Assembly: GCA_004322015.1 (NCBI GenBank)
Contig: SCQT01000076.1
Location: forward strand, 1 to 36,733
Source of the DNA: Chitinophagaceae bacterium
GTDB taxonomy: Bacteria; Bacteroidota; Bacteroidia; Chitinophagales; Chitinophagaceae
Reading direction: 5' to 3'
DNA: 36,733 nt
Shown: piece by piece, positions 24,278 through 33,511 of the stretch
How positions within the stretch are numbered: position 1 is the first letter of the stretch
How the letters are laid out: every line of letters starts with the position of its first letter
Program-made: the position numbers and the translations under genes
The notes under the pieces: generated by a model
What the model was told of the DNA's origin: nothing
The model's database searches: none
Seen by the model: only the letters and a program-made list of their open reading frames with translations

Positions 24278-27049
24278 TTACTGATTGTTGCCAAACACGT
24301 CATAAAATTGCCGTGTCCGGTTAATCCGTAAATCATGTAAAATACCGGCGGTCGGGCTGAGGGTAATGGAAAAAGATTTATAAAAACCCAGCGGTATCAC
24401 GCTGATGGTCATACGCCAGCAATGCAAATCGCGGCTGATATTCAGGGTAGTATAGGTTAATTTTTGATGTATAAAATCGAAACCGCTGCTCATCCCTATT
24501 TTCCATTTTGGCGACAAGCTGAAATCACCGCTGAAGTTAAGTGACTGAACGAAAATAGTAGTATCTCTCTTGTAATCAGGCGTTCTGGTTTTATTAAAAT
24601 TTAAACTATACGACAGATTGACTGACCAGGGAATATTAAAATCCACATAATCGCCCGGATTTTCATGCATTCTGCGCATGCGTTCCTGCTCGGCTTCCAT
24701 CGGGTTTTGCCCGGGTACATTCATATTGGCGGTCGTATCAGGTCCGCTGCCTTCCCCGCCATTCCTTTTTTCGGGAGATTTGAAAGAGGTACTGAGACTG
24801 ATGGATCCGTTACGCAAAGTGCCGATCGTCCGTTGGCCCGCCTGCCATACATACTTGTCTATACGCTGTCCGTAAGCATTATATACGTAAGGGTCAATTA
24901 TACCATTGGCAGAGATATTCACCTTATTAAATAAAGTGGTGCGTGCATAAATTGAAAAAGGCGACAGTTTAAAGGAATCAGCTACCAGATTGTACGAGCC
25001 TGTAATCCCGAAGCCGTCTAAAAGTTTTACTTTTTTAATCCCCCCATTGGTAGTGTCTTTTTTACTCTTCATTTTCATCTCCAGGTTATTATCCAGGCTG
25101 AAAGAGATACCGCCGAATTTTCCCGCGCCAAAAGGCCCAAAACCGATCCCGTCAAAATAAGAGAACGGCTGCATGGGAATATTGGCAGCAGTATCTACTC
25201 TCCGGTAATAATAAAACTGGCTGTTCAAATCCGGCTGATAGCTCAGGCTGATACTTGGTCGCATTACATGGCGGATAGCCTGTATCCTGGCATCTTTGTC
25301 ATGTTTATTGAACTGGAACATTCCATAGACTGCCGTACTTAATGAAATACTCGTAGTAACCTGCCTGGCTGTATAAAGACCAGACTTGTAAGTAGTATCC
25401 AACTTGTTAAGTTTCGGATCAAAATTCAGTATCTGTTCCTTCGTGTACCACCGCTCAGTGTAACTTACACCCGGCGATACGGTCAGGAACTTAAAAGTGG
25501 GCAATGTCAGTGAAATAGGGATCTGATGCTGAATACCAGTTTGAAAATCTTTAAAGAAAACAGGTTTCAGGAACTGGGAATCGGCGAAGTTAACGGCATT
25601 CTGAAAATTCAAAGAATAACCAATTCCTATCTTTTCATACCATTTGGGAGTGCCAACGAAATTATTAGGTTGAAAAGGATAGATCGTATTCATATTAAAT
25701 GCCAGATTGGGCAGGGAAATGCTCACTTGTCTGGTGCTGGTATTCTGACTGTGGTTGGCGCTCAGTGTAAGGTTAAAGGGGGAATTTGCCCATGTTTTCG
25801 AAAAAGCAATGGAAGAACTCAGGATATTATTCAACCTGGCCGCCGGATCGGTGATGTTATAATAATTATAGGTGGAAGTGCCGGCATTCACACTGGCGGA
25901 GAAGGTAACGCCCGGATGTGCCTTGCTGTCCATACTATGCGACCACATGATCCGGAAATCTTTCGACTTGGTAAAATCCGGCGTCTCGGGATCGCCAAAA
26001 CGGGTACTGTTAATGCTGAGCATAAAGGACCCGCTGTATTTATAACGTTTAAAATAACGCGGATTGATCGTCATACCCCAACTGCCATAAGAATAAACTT
26101 CAGCCCTTAGCGTCAGATCCGCATATTGTCCCAAACCGAAATAATATCCGCCATTCACCAGGCCAATACCTTTTTGCTGGCTCACTTCATAAGTGGGCGG
26201 CAGTAATCCCGTTCGTTGACCATGAGTTAAAGGAAAAATAGCAAAGGGTATGAATAAAGGAGTAGGTACTCCTTCTACTTCTAAATTGGCAGGACCGGAG
26301 ATCAACATTTTATTCGGAATAATTTTCACCTTGTTTGCCCGGAAATCAAAATGCGGCGGATCATAATCGCAGGTGGTATATCGCGCTTTAAAGCTGTTGA
26401 AACTGCCGTCTGCCTCTTTTTTTACCTGCTGACTGTATATAAAACCTTCTCCCTGCTGGGTCACTGTGCTGTATATCTTACCTCGCTTTGATTTAAAATC
26501 ATACAACATGGAATCCGACTGGAAAGGCTGTTGTCCCTGCTGGGTGAAGATGGGCGCTCCGACATGATTTCCGGCGCTGTCCAACCGGTACCTGGCTTTT
26601 AATATATTAGTTGACTGGTCATAATCTACTTCCGCCCCTTTCAGGTTGATCTGATCATAATCTATATTGACTTTCCCAAACAAGTGAAATGTTTTTTCGG
26701 GAATATTCAATACGACTGAATCATCCGCATGGTATTTTACCGGAACGCTTAAAGTATCTTTTGAATATTTAACGACAACGGTATCTATTCTGACGGTTTT
26801 CACGATGCCGGTATCCTGTTTTCTCCCCGTAGTGTCAGTGGATACGACGGTCGTATCTTTTTCAGGGACAGGGATGCCTGTCCCTGAAGGAGGAAGAGTA
26901 TCCCTCTCAAAAAATCCGGTTTTGGCAGAAAATGGGATAGCAGGGACAGTAAAGGATTCCAGGGTAATAAGTGATCCGACCAACAAGCACAATCCTCCGT
27001 AAACGGCGGCGCTAATCACGGGTTTGTTTCTGGAGAAAAACATACTCAT
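24278..27049 (-). CDS. lptD: LPS assembly protein LptD (Bacteroidota type)
   Basis: 923 residues with an N-terminal membrane/signal segment (about 10-30). An OstA/LptA-like periplasmic domain covers about 115-260 (KYHADDSVVLNIPEKTFHLF, KGAEVDYDQ). A long C-terminal barrel with the LptD core follows, including FIPFAIFPLTHGQRTGLLPP, an equivalent of the conserved LPxF.P...R.SGFL. It inserts LPS into the outer leaflet together with LptE. The TTCDYDPPHFDF segment (about 227-238) is typical of Bacteroidota members. It is divergent from the amidase-mlaD-ostA genes, which together form an envelope-biogenesis block. Confidence 0.92.
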   Translation of the reverse strand: MSMFFSRNKPVISAAVYGGLCLLVGSLITLESFTVPAIPFSAKTGFFERDTLPPSGTGIPVPEKDTTVVSTDTTGRKQDTGIVKTVRIDTVVVKYSKDTLSVPVKYHADDSVVLNIPEKTFHLFGKVNIDYDQINLKGAEVDYDQSTNILKARYRLDSAGNHVGAPIFTQQGQQPFQSDSMLYDFKSKRGKIYSTVTQQGEGFIYSQQVKKEADGSFNSFKARYTTCDYDPPHFDFRANKVKIIPNKMLISGPANLEVEGVPTPLFIPFAIFPLTHGQRTGLLPPTYEVSQQKGIGLVNGGYYFGLGQYADLTLRAEVYSYGSWGMTINPRYFKRYKYSGSFMLSINSTRFGDPETPDFTKSKDFRIMWSHSMDSKAHPGVTFSASVNAGTSTYNYYNITDPAARLNNILSSSIAFSKTWANSPFNLTLSANHSQNTSTRQVSISLPNLAFNMNTIYPFQPNNFVGTPKWYEKIGIGYSLNFQNAVNFADSQFLKPVFFKDFQTGIQHQIPISLTLPTFKFLTVSPGVSYTERWYTKEQILNFDPKLNKLDTTYKSGLYTARQVTTSISLSTAVYGMFQFNKHDKDARIQAIRHVMRPSISLSYQPDLNSQFYYYRRVDTAANIPMQPFSYFDGIGFGPFGAGKFGGISFSLDNNLEMKMKSKKDTTNGGIKKVKLLDGFGITGSYNLVADSFKLSPFSIYARTTLFNKVNISANGIIDPYVYNAYGQRIDKYVWQAGQRTIGTLRNGSISLSTSFKSPEKRNGGEGSGPDTTANMNVPGQNPMEAEQERMRRMHENPGDYVDFNIPWSVNLSYSLNFNKTRTPDYKRDTTIFVQSLNFSGDFSLSPKWKIGMSSGFDFIHQKLTYTTLNISRDLHCWRMTISVIPLGFYKSFSITLSPTAGILHDLRINRTRQFYDVFGNNQ

Positions 27050-27059
27050 AAGTAAGGCG

Positions 27060-27067
27060 CAAACCTA
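27060..27067 (-). promoter_or_regulatory. -7 element of lptD
   Basis: Minus-strand TAGGTTTG matches TAnnTTTG exactly, ten bases before the lptD ATG at 27049. The expected leader is only a few bases. Confidence 0.45.
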
Positions 27068-27144
27068 CACTATTTTCAGTTGCTTTTGCGTTAATGACTG
27101 TAACATTCGGGGGCATTTGTCCTGTTTATTAGCACAAAAGCCAT

Positions 27145-27152
27145 TACTTTTG
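27145..27152 (+). promoter_or_regulatory. -7 element of the amidase-mlaD-ostA operon
   Basis: TACTTTTG matches TAnnTTTG exactly, 18 bases before the amidase ATG at 27171. TTTG at 27116-27119 is a possible -33 box with a long 25-base spacer. It supports the start at 27171 over the extension back to 27024, which would run through the lptD promoter and start. Confidence 0.45.
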
Positions 27153-27170
27153 CAAACAAACTACGGAATA

Positions 27171-28391
27171 ATGAGATTTTGGAAGAATTTAATTACACCT
27201 GTACTCACAGGGCTTTTATTTTTACCTGCCATGGCACAGAATGAGGGGGGAGGGGTGCTGCCTCAGGATAATAAGCCTTTTGTGGTGGTCATAGATCCCG
27301 GGCACGGAGGAGTGGATCCGGGGGCAAAAGGTTCTTATTCTACCGAAGCGCAGGTGGCTTTAGGGATCGGCTTGAAGCTGGGCAGGCTCCTCTCTGAAAT
27401 TCCTAATGTAAAAGTATATTACACAAGGACAACGGATGCTTTGCCGGGCGGGGGGACCAATATAAAATCAGCATTGCGCTGGCGCGCTGATTTTGCCAAC
27501 AGGATGGGAGGCAATATATTCATTTCCATACATTGCAATTCAACCAGTCCCATTCCTCACCGGGAATTTATCGGATATCACACGGAATACATCAGAGTTC
27601 ATCACAGGCGGGTCAAAAGACGGGTGCCAAGATATCGCCATTATACAACCCCCAACATACAGGAAGGCACCGAAGTATATGTCTGGGGAGTGAGTAAAGA
27701 TGATGATAAAAATTTAGCCTTACGGGAAAATGCTCCATTATTGAATGATCCCGAGTACAAGTCTTTATTTGATTCTTCCAGCGCGGTACTCAACACAATT
27801 TTTTGGAATACAGTACAACGAGAATATACCAAACAAAGCATCACCTTAGCTTCTGATGTGGAAAATCAATTTGCAAAAATAGGGCGGGTAGATCGCCAGG
27901 TAAAACAAAGGCAGGTGGGTATCTGGGTACTTCACGCCACGGCTATGCCCAGCATATTGATTGAGACAGGTTTTATAAATAACCCCACAGAAGAAACTTA
28001 TCTAAATAACAACCAGGAACAAATTGCCACTTGTATTTATGATGCATTTGTTAATTACCTGGCCGGAGTAAAAGGAGAAACCACCACTCAGGTACTTGCG
28101 GGCTCGGCAAATCCGCCCGTAATACAACCGGTGAATGATAATTATTCCTATAAAATCCAGTTATTGGTAAGCGCTAATAAATATCCGGTAAATGATCCTA
28201 AGTTCAGCAAATTAGAGGGAAAGGTTGTCCGTGAGAAGGATAGGGTGAATGATTCCACCCAGTACCGTTATTTACTGGGAAATTTTAAGACCGGTGAGGA
28301 TGCCTCCCAGCGTCTGGAGATGATCAAGCTGATGGGATACAAAGACGCTTTCGTTGTCACCTTCCGCAATGGCAAACGAATAGATCAATAA
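27171..28391 (+). CDS. N-acetylmuramoyl-L-alanine amidase (Amidase_3/AmiC-like)
   Basis: 406 residues with a signal peptide (cleavage after AMA at about 22). The zinc amidase domain opens with VVVIDPGHGGVDPGAKG (His45), has an acidic ligand candidate at Glu59 (STEAQVAL), ISIHCNST, and the catalytic region SILIETGFINNPTEE. It cleaves the amide between MurNAc and L-Ala in peptidoglycan during cell separation. Between the second His and the catalytic end is a strongly basic insert (VHHRRVKRRVPRYRHY, about 146-161). The C-terminus (about 325-405, YKIQLLVSAN...YRYLLGNF) resembles a SPOR domain, which would direct it to the septum. First gene of an envelope operon. Confidence 0.92.
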   Translation: MRFWKNLITPVLTGLLFLPAMAQNEGGGVLPQDNKPFVVVIDPGHGGVDPGAKGSYSTEAQVALGIGLKLGRLLSEIPNVKVYYTRTTDALPGGGTNIKSALRWRADFANRMGGNIFISIHCNSTSPIPHREFIGYHTEYIRVHHRRVKRRVPRYRHYTTPNIQEGTEVYVWGVSKDDDKNLALRENAPLLNDPEYKSLFDSSSAVLNTIFWNTVQREYTKQSITLASDVENQFAKIGRVDRQVKQRQVGIWVLHATAMPSILIETGFINNPTEETYLNNNQEQIATCIYDAFVNYLAGVKGETTTQVLAGSANPPVIQPVNDNYSYKIQLLVSANKYPVNDPKFSKLEGKVVREKDRVNDSTQYRYLLGNFKTGEDASQRLEMIKLMGYKDAFVVTFRNGKRIDQ

Positions 28392-28431
28392 AAAGTTTTT
28401 TTTACTTTTGTCAAGTTTTAAATTCCGGGTT

Positions 28432-29412
28432 TTGAAACTATCTAACGAAGCAAAAATAGGAGCATTGACTATCATAGCCGTTGCGCTGTTGGTCATTGGA
28501 TTTAATCTTTTAAAAGGAAAAAATCTGCTCACAAGGAGAAAAACACTGTATGCATTTTATGATAATGTCAACGGACTGATGCCTGCCAACCCGGTACGGG
28601 TAAACGGATTGCAAATTGGCTCTGTATCTGATCTGTCAGTAACCGACCAGAATGCGTCCAGGATCCGGGTAAAGTTGTCCATTGACCCCGGGATCAACAT
28701 ACCCCAAAACTCCGTAGCCAGCATTGTCAGTTCAGATGTATTGGGAGCCAAATCCGTGGTGATCAATTTTGGAAATGCCGGCGTGTACCTGCAAAACGAT
28801 GATACCATTCAAACAGGCCCGGGTACTTCGCTCACCTCTGACTTAATGAACAATTTAAAACCTCTGTCAGGGAAAATTCAGTCCGCCGTGGTGGCGTTGG
28901 ATACTGTTTTATCAGATATTCATAGCTCCCTGGATAATAAAACACGGGATAATCTTAAGTCCAGCATTGCAGAACTGAATACTACCATGAAAAATTTCTC
29001 TCAGGTCTCCGATTCGATAAAAACAATCACCGGCAATATCAATGCCATTACGGTTAACCTCAGGAATAATAACGATACCATCAACAGCATACTAAGTAAT
29101 ACCCGGCAGATCACCGCTTCAATAGCCAGTGCCGATTTAAAAGCAACTATAGATGATCTGCATAAAACTATAAAGCGGCTGAATAACATCATGGCTAAAA
29201 TTGATTCCGGAGAAGGCTCCTTGGGGATGTTAGTGAACGACAAAAAATTTTATGAAAATATCCGGGCTGTCTCCTACAATCTGAATCTGCTGATGGAAGA
29301 TCTCCGGCTCAACCCGCAGCGGTATGTGCATTTCTCTCTGTTCGGGAAAAAGAATAAAGTGCAACCACTGCCCGGCGGACAGGCAGGTTTATCCGGCGAT
29401 ACGCTCAAATAA
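28432..29412 (+). CDS. MlaD/MCE family lipid-transport protein
   Basis: About 326 residues: a short cytoplasmic start (KLSNEAKIGAL), one membrane anchor (about 9-27), an MCE domain (about 37-120, YDNVNGLMPANPVRVNGLQI and SDVLGAKSVVINFG), then a long helical tail ending in SLGMLVNDKKFYENI. It resembles the substrate-binding MlaD subunit of ABC systems moving phospholipid between membranes; mlaE and mlaF are not here. No ATG exists. TTG at 28432 matches the usual MKLSNE start; TTG at 28408 falls in a TAnnTTTG-like box (28403-28410), so it is less likely. Followed by ostA-like after four bases. Confidence 0.9.
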   Translation: MKLSNEAKIGALTIIAVALLVIGFNLLKGKNLLTRRKTLYAFYDNVNGLMPANPVRVNGLQIGSVSDLSVTDQNASRIRVKLSIDPGINIPQNSVASIVSSDVLGAKSVVINFGNAGVYLQNDDTIQTGPGTSLTSDLMNNLKPLSGKIQSAVVALDTVLSDIHSSLDNKTRDNLKSSIAELNTTMKNFSQVSDSIKTITGNINAITVNLRNNNDTINSILSNTRQITASIASADLKATIDDLHKTIKRLNNIMAKIDSGEGSLGMLVNDKKFYENIRAVSYNLNLLMEDLRLNPQRYVHFSLFGKKNKVQPLPGGQAGLSGDTLK

Positions 29413-29416
29413 TGGA

Positions 29417-31192
29417 ATGGTTAAAACAACCTTCAGATATGGCGGCAGATTGCTCTGCATATTTATATTGGGCTTTTGCCAAATGACAAAAGCGCAGGTA
29501 ACCACTACCCTGCCGCCTGGCACAGATTCTTCAAAGATCATTCATTTATTGAATGCCGACACGCTTATGGGTATTCAGCCACAGGGAAAAGATTCGGCTC
29601 AGATGCAAAAACTGATCGGCAATGTAAGATTGGAGCAGGGACGAACTATTTTTACCTGCGACAGCGCTTTACAAAATCTGTCCGCCAATACCATAGATGC
29701 GTATGGTCATATTCATATCAACCAGGCGGATACTATCAATACGTACTCGGATTTTCTGCATTATGAAGGAAACACCAAAATAGCTACGCTGAAGAATAAT
29801 GTGCGTATGACGGATGGCAGAATGGTCTTAACTACCAATTCGCTCGATTATGATATGAACACGCATATTGGCAGTTACGTAAACGGCGGGAAATTGGTCA
29901 ATCAAAGTACCGTACTGACCAGTGAAAGAGGCTATTACTATGCCGATACGAAGGATGTTTATTTTAAATCGAAAGTGCTGTTAGTGGATCCGGAATATAC
30001 TCTGACTACCGATACCCTTTTGTATAATACTATTTCCCGCATAGCCAATTTTGTCGCTCCTACTACCATCAACACGGGAAATTCCATTATTCATACCTCT
30101 TGCGGCTATTATAATACCAATCAGAATTACGCGCACTTATGTGACCGTTCTACCATCAGCGACAGCGCTCAACAGGTTACCGCAGACAGCATGAATTATA
30201 ACAGGAGCACCGGTATAGGGACTGCCCTTGGCAATGTAATATGGACCGATACATCCAGAAAGACAACAGTGTTAGCCAATTATGCCATATCAGATCAGAT
30301 AAAAAATACTATCCTCGCCACTCAAAAACCTCTGCTGATCATTGAACGAAAGACAGACACACTCTATATGGCGATGGATACCCTTTTCTCAGGCCCGTTG
30401 GAAAGGCCTGCAGATACAGGAAACGCTGAACAAAGCGTCAAAGACAGTATTCAGGCAACCAAAAACGCACTATCCCGAAATACTCCTGCTTTAAATAAAG
30501 ATACTGCTGCCCATACTTACATCAAAAGAGCCGTTCGCAGAAGGGTAAAAACAGATACGGGTACTTCAACGAGGAATATCGTTACAAATGGTCAGGATAC
30601 CACCCATGCCCAAAAGGACACTTCCCGATTACGCTATATTATTGCTTACCACCATGTCCGGCTTTTTTCTGATTCACTGCAGGGAGTCTCTGACAGCTTA
30701 TATTATTCAGATATAGATTCTGCATTTCATTTCTACATAAACCCGGTTTTATGGACGGGCACTTCCCAACTCACCGGCGATACCATTGTTTTATTCACCA
30801 GAGATCAGCAGGCCAGCAAAATTGTACTTCAGCAGCACGCCATGATCATTAATAAAATAGAAGACAGCATTTACAATCAGGTAAAGGGAAATATCATCAC
30901 GGGATATTTTGGCAATGGCAATGAGATCAACTGGATGGATGTGAACGGCAATGCGGAAAGCATGTATTACGCACAGGATAACAATGGAGCTTTTGTGGGA
31001 GGTAATCACAGCACTTCGGCAAAAATCCATCTTTATTTTAAAGACGGGAAATTAAATAAAGTCATTTTTCTGAAAGATGTGGACGGAAACTTCATGCCTC
31101 CTACAAAAATACCGGAGGAAAATAAAACGCTCCGGGGCTTCCGCTGGGAAGCTGCACAAAGACCCAAATCAAAAGAGGAATTAATGCAGTGA
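29417..31192 (+). CDS. OstA/LptA-like organic solvent tolerance protein
   Basis: 591 residues. Signal peptide MVKTTFRYGGRLLCIFILGF..., cleavage after TKA at about 25. Repeated beta-jellyroll OstA units follow (MQKLIGNVRLEQGRTIFTCDS, TYSDFLHYEGNTKIATLKNNV, ADSMNYNRSTGIGTALGNV), as in LptA/LptD periplasmic domains. A Thr/Arg-rich linker lies about 375-410, then a second OstA region. It is probably part of the LPS bridge between membranes, acting with LptD encoded nearby. ATG at 29417 gives a proper signal peptide; the frame is open further upstream only as overlap with mlaD. Confidence 0.88.
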   Translation: MVKTTFRYGGRLLCIFILGFCQMTKAQVTTTLPPGTDSSKIIHLLNADTLMGIQPQGKDSAQMQKLIGNVRLEQGRTIFTCDSALQNLSANTIDAYGHIHINQADTINTYSDFLHYEGNTKIATLKNNVRMTDGRMVLTTNSLDYDMNTHIGSYVNGGKLVNQSTVLTSERGYYYADTKDVYFKSKVLLVDPEYTLTTDTLLYNTISRIANFVAPTTINTGNSIIHTSCGYYNTNQNYAHLCDRSTISDSAQQVTADSMNYNRSTGIGTALGNVIWTDTSRKTTVLANYAISDQIKNTILATQKPLLIIERKTDTLYMAMDTLFSGPLERPADTGNAEQSVKDSIQATKNALSRNTPALNKDTAAHTYIKRAVRRRVKTDTGTSTRNIVTNGQDTTHAQKDTSRLRYIIAYHHVRLFSDSLQGVSDSLYYSDIDSAFHFYINPVLWTGTSQLTGDTIVLFTRDQQASKIVLQQHAMIINKIEDSIYNQVKGNIITGYFGNGNEINWMDVNGNAESMYYAQDNNGAFVGGNHSTSAKIHLYFKDGKLNKVIFLKDVDGNFMPPTKIPEENKTLRGFRWEAAQRPKSKEELMQ

Positions 31193-31248
31193 ACCAGGTT
31201 GCTTGTTACCGGCTGCTTGTTTCTTGTTAGTTATTTCCCTATTATCAT

Positions 31249-31365
31249 ATCAATGTCGTTTAGTTAACCAGTCGGCGAGGACGCCGACCGCAGTCTCTGC
31301 AATGTAGAGAATCATGTTGGCGTCCTCGCCAACATGTCCCATAATCTTATCTAAACGACATTGAT
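31249..31365. repeat. Cloverleaf-like inverted-repeat element (MITE/REP-like)
   Basis: A 117-base unit bounded by perfect 15-base inverted repeats (31249-31263 and 31351-31365, ATCAATGTCGTTTAG and its complement). Inside are three further hairpins: 31271-31277/31282-31288 (GTCGGCG-agga-CGCCGAC), 31294-31300/31304-31310 (TCTCTGC/GTAGAGA, one G-T pair) and 31314-31323/31328-31337 (CATGTTGGCG-tcct-CGCCAACATG). The first and third arms are also complementary to each other (GGCGAGGACGCC/GGCGTCCTCGCC). It sits between convergent genes and could end transcription from both sides. No transposase is nearby; a non-autonomous mobile element is the likeliest reading. The rest of the 236-base gap is simple AT-rich sequence. 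Confidence 0.7.
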
Positions 31366-31428
31366 TATCATATTCTCATTGACAACAATAAAACCATAAA
31401 GCAATATAACCATTAAATCACATACCTT

Positions 31429-31824
31429 TCAAACCATTTTCTTAGTTATTAATCCCAGCAGCATCATAACCCATCCGGCAATGAAAAACAATCCACCGAC
31501 AGGAGTGATGATACCGATGGCAGGAGGAACAACCTTTCCTGTATGCATCATGCCCGTTATTAAATAGAGCGAGCCGCAGAAAAGAATGATCCCTGTAATG
31601 AAAAATAATCCTGCCAGCGACATGAGTTTACCGGGATACCATGTGAATAGAATACCCACAGCCAGTAACGCAAATACATGATAAAACTGGTATTTTACGG
31701 CCGTTTCATACACCTGAAACACATCCGGTGAAACAGCTGCTCTGACTTCATGGGCGCCAAAGGCTCCCAAAGCCACTGCTAATATGCCAAAAACAGCCGC
31801 AAAAATCAGGTAGGTTCTTTGCAT
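31429..31824 (-). CDS. DUF423 family membrane protein
   Basis: 131 residues with four hydrophobic helices and the DUF423 opening AAVFGILAVALGAFGAHEVR, then YETAVKYQFYHVFALLAVGI and FCGSLYLITG. GGLFFIAGWVMM lies near the end. Family members such as E. coli YgdD are inner-membrane proteins without an established function. Its start overlaps the end of aroK by 19 bases, so it is likely translated from the same message. Confidence 0.92.
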   Translation of the reverse strand: MQRTYLIFAAVFGILAVALGAFGAHEVRAAVSPDVFQVYETAVKYQFYHVFALLAVGILFTWYPGKLMSLAGLFFITGIILFCGSLYLITGMMHTGKVVPPAIGIITPVGGLFFIAGWVMMLLGLITKKMV

Positions 31825-32321
31825 GATAATATTTTTTGAGTAAGTGATTCCACAGAATAATCTAAAGGATTAATAATTAACTGAGCCTGACTATAAAAGG
31901 CAGTCCGTTCCGACAGTTTTTTTGTTACGTATTCCGTCAATTGCTCATCATCGAGATCCTTCAACAACGGACGTTTATATTTTTTTCTTTTCAAACGTTC
32001 AACCATTATCTCCACAGGCGGGTCCAGCCAGATTGTCAAACCATGCTCATTCATTAAGCTCATATTATCGTTGAAACACGGAAGCCCGCCTCCGCAGGAC
32101 AATAACAACGGATCCCGCCGAATAAATCCTTTCAGCAGCTCATGTTCCAGCGTGCGAAAATACATTTCTCCCTTTTTAGAGAAAATTTCCGTGATATTTA
32201 AACCCGTCTTTTTTTCGATCTCTTCATCCATATCCAATAAAGGCAAGTCCAGGCTTTCTGAAAGATGACGCGCCCAATAGGATTTCCCACTGCCCATAAA
32301 ACCGATGAGAAAGATTTTCAT
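31806..32321 (-). CDS. aroK: Shikimate kinase
   Basis: 171 residues. Walker A GFMGSGKS (7-14), shikimate-binding LDMDEEIEKKTG (about 29-40), SCGGGLP (about 76-82) and the lid KKYKRPLL with its Arg are all present. It phosphorylates shikimate at position 3 with ATP in the chorismate pathway for aromatic amino acids. The ATG at 32321 is the natural start; a TTG two codons earlier is possible. No other aro gene is nearby. It begins eight bases after the acyl-CoA dehydrogenase stop codon, so the three minus-strand genes may form one operon. Confidence 0.95.
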   Translation of the reverse strand: MKIFLIGFMGSGKSYWARHLSESLDLPLLDMDEEIEKKTGLNITEIFSKKGEMYFRTLEHELLKGFIRRDPLLLSCGGGLPCFNDNMSLMNEHGLTIWLDPPVEIMVERLKRKKYKRPLLKDLDDEQLTEYVTKKLSERTAFYSQAQLIINPLDYSVESLTQKILSCKEPT

Positions 32322-32329
32322 AAGCAAAT

Positions 32330-33511
32330 TTACTTAAAAGCGCTGAGACCTGTAATATCCTGGCCTGTGATCAGCAAATGAATATCATGTGTCCCTTCAT
32401 ACGTGATCACGCTTTCCAGGTTCATCATATGACGCATCACCGGGTATTCTCCGGTAATGCCCATTCCGCCCAATATCTGCCGCGCTTCTCTCGCAATATT
32501 CACCGCAGTAAAACAGGCATTCCTTTTTGCCATAGAAACCTGAGCAGGAGATGCTCTCCCCTCATTTTTCAAAACGCCTAACCGCCAGTTCAACAATTGC
32601 GCTTTCGTAATTTCAGTGATCATCTCAGCCAATTTTTTCTGCTGCAATTGAAAAGAAGCAATCGGTTTATCGAACTGTACCCTTTCTTTTGCATAACGCA
32701 AAGCAGTATCATAGCAATCCATCGCGGCGCCGATAGTTCCCCATGCTATTCCGTAGCGGGCAGAATCCAGGCAACTTAAAGGACCTTTTAATCCTTCCAA
32801 CCCCGGTAAGATATTTTCTTTAGGCACTTTCACATGATCGAAAACCAGCTCCCCCGTGGCACTTGCCCTGAGGCTCCATTTTCCTTTAGTCTCGGGTGTA
32901 GAGAATCCCTCCATACCCCGTTCTACGATCAATCCCCTGATCCTGCTTTCTTCATCCTTAGCCCACACCACTGCGATATCCGCAAAAGGCGCATTGGATA
33001 TCCACATCTTCGCCCCGTTTAATAATACGTAGCTTCCTTTGTCCTCAAAATGAGTCACCATGCCGCCGGGATCCGAACCATGACCGGGTTCCGTCAGTCC
33101 AAAGCAACCCATTAATTCCCCCGTCGCCAGTTTGGGGAGATACTTCTTCTTTTGTTCTTCACTCCCAAATGTAAAAATGGGGAACATCACCAGGGAACCT
33201 TGTACCGAGGCAGTAGAACGAATGCCGCTGTCTCCGCGTTCTAATTCCTGCATCATCAAACCATACGCTATGTAATCCAATCCGGCGCCTCCGTATTCCT
33301 GAGGAATAAACGGCCCGAAACAACCTGCATCAGCCAGTCCGCTTAATAACTGTGTTGGAAATTCAGCCCGCTGGCAATAATCCTCAATGATGGGAGAAAC
33401 GGATGCTTTTACCCATTGCCTTACGCTTTCGCGGATCAGCTTATGTTCCTCCGTCAGCAATTCGTCCAATAAATAATAATCAGGAGATTGAAACAGATCT
33501 TGTGATGCCAT
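32330..33511 (-). CDS. Acyl-CoA dehydrogenase, glutaryl-CoA dehydrogenase type
   Basis: 393 residues. FAD-binding CFGLTEPGHGSDPGGM (136-151) and WISNAP, KERVQFDKPIASFQLQQKKL, and the C-terminal catalytic region TYEGTHDIHLL with Glu372 as base. The SDPGGM and YEGTHDIHLLITGQDITG sequences are those of glutaryl-CoA dehydrogenases, which make crotonyl-CoA in lysine/tryptophan breakdown; a general acyl-CoA dehydrogenase is the alternative. ATG at 33511 (MASQDLFQSPDYY) fits the family; an upstream extension to 33547 is less likely. Its product would feed the hydratase/dehydrogenase type encoded at 782-3181. Confidence 0.93.
   Translation of the reverse strand: MASQDLFQSPDYYLLDELLTEEHKLIRESVRQWVKASVSPIIEDYCQRAEFPTQLLSGLADAGCFGPFIPQEYGGAGLDYIAYGLMMQELERGDSGIRSTASVQGSLVMFPIFTFGSEEQKKKYLPKLATGELMGCFGLTEPGHGSDPGGMVTHFEDKGSYVLLNGAKMWISNAPFADIAVVWAKDEESRIRGLIVERGMEGFSTPETKGKWSLRASATGELVFDHVKVPKENILPGLEGLKGPLSCLDSARYGIAWGTIGAAMDCYDTALRYAKERVQFDKPIASFQLQQKKLAEMITEITKAQLLNWRLGVLKNEGRASPAQVSMAKRNACFTAVNIAREARQILGGMGITGEYPVMRHMMNLESVITYEGTHDIHLLITGQDITGLSAFK

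Noticed and set aside
25526-26110. 194-residue plus-strand frame inside lptD
   Set aside because: Antisense to the barrel-coding part of lptD. Its sequence is explained by the barrel periodicity and shows no domain.
27024-27170. N-terminal extension of the amidase to 27024
   Set aside because: It would run through the lptD start and both promoters. The ATG at 27171 gives a normal signal peptide.
29324-29416. N-terminal extension of the ostA-like gene
   Set aside because: It overlaps mlaD in another frame and would bury the signal peptide starting at 29417.
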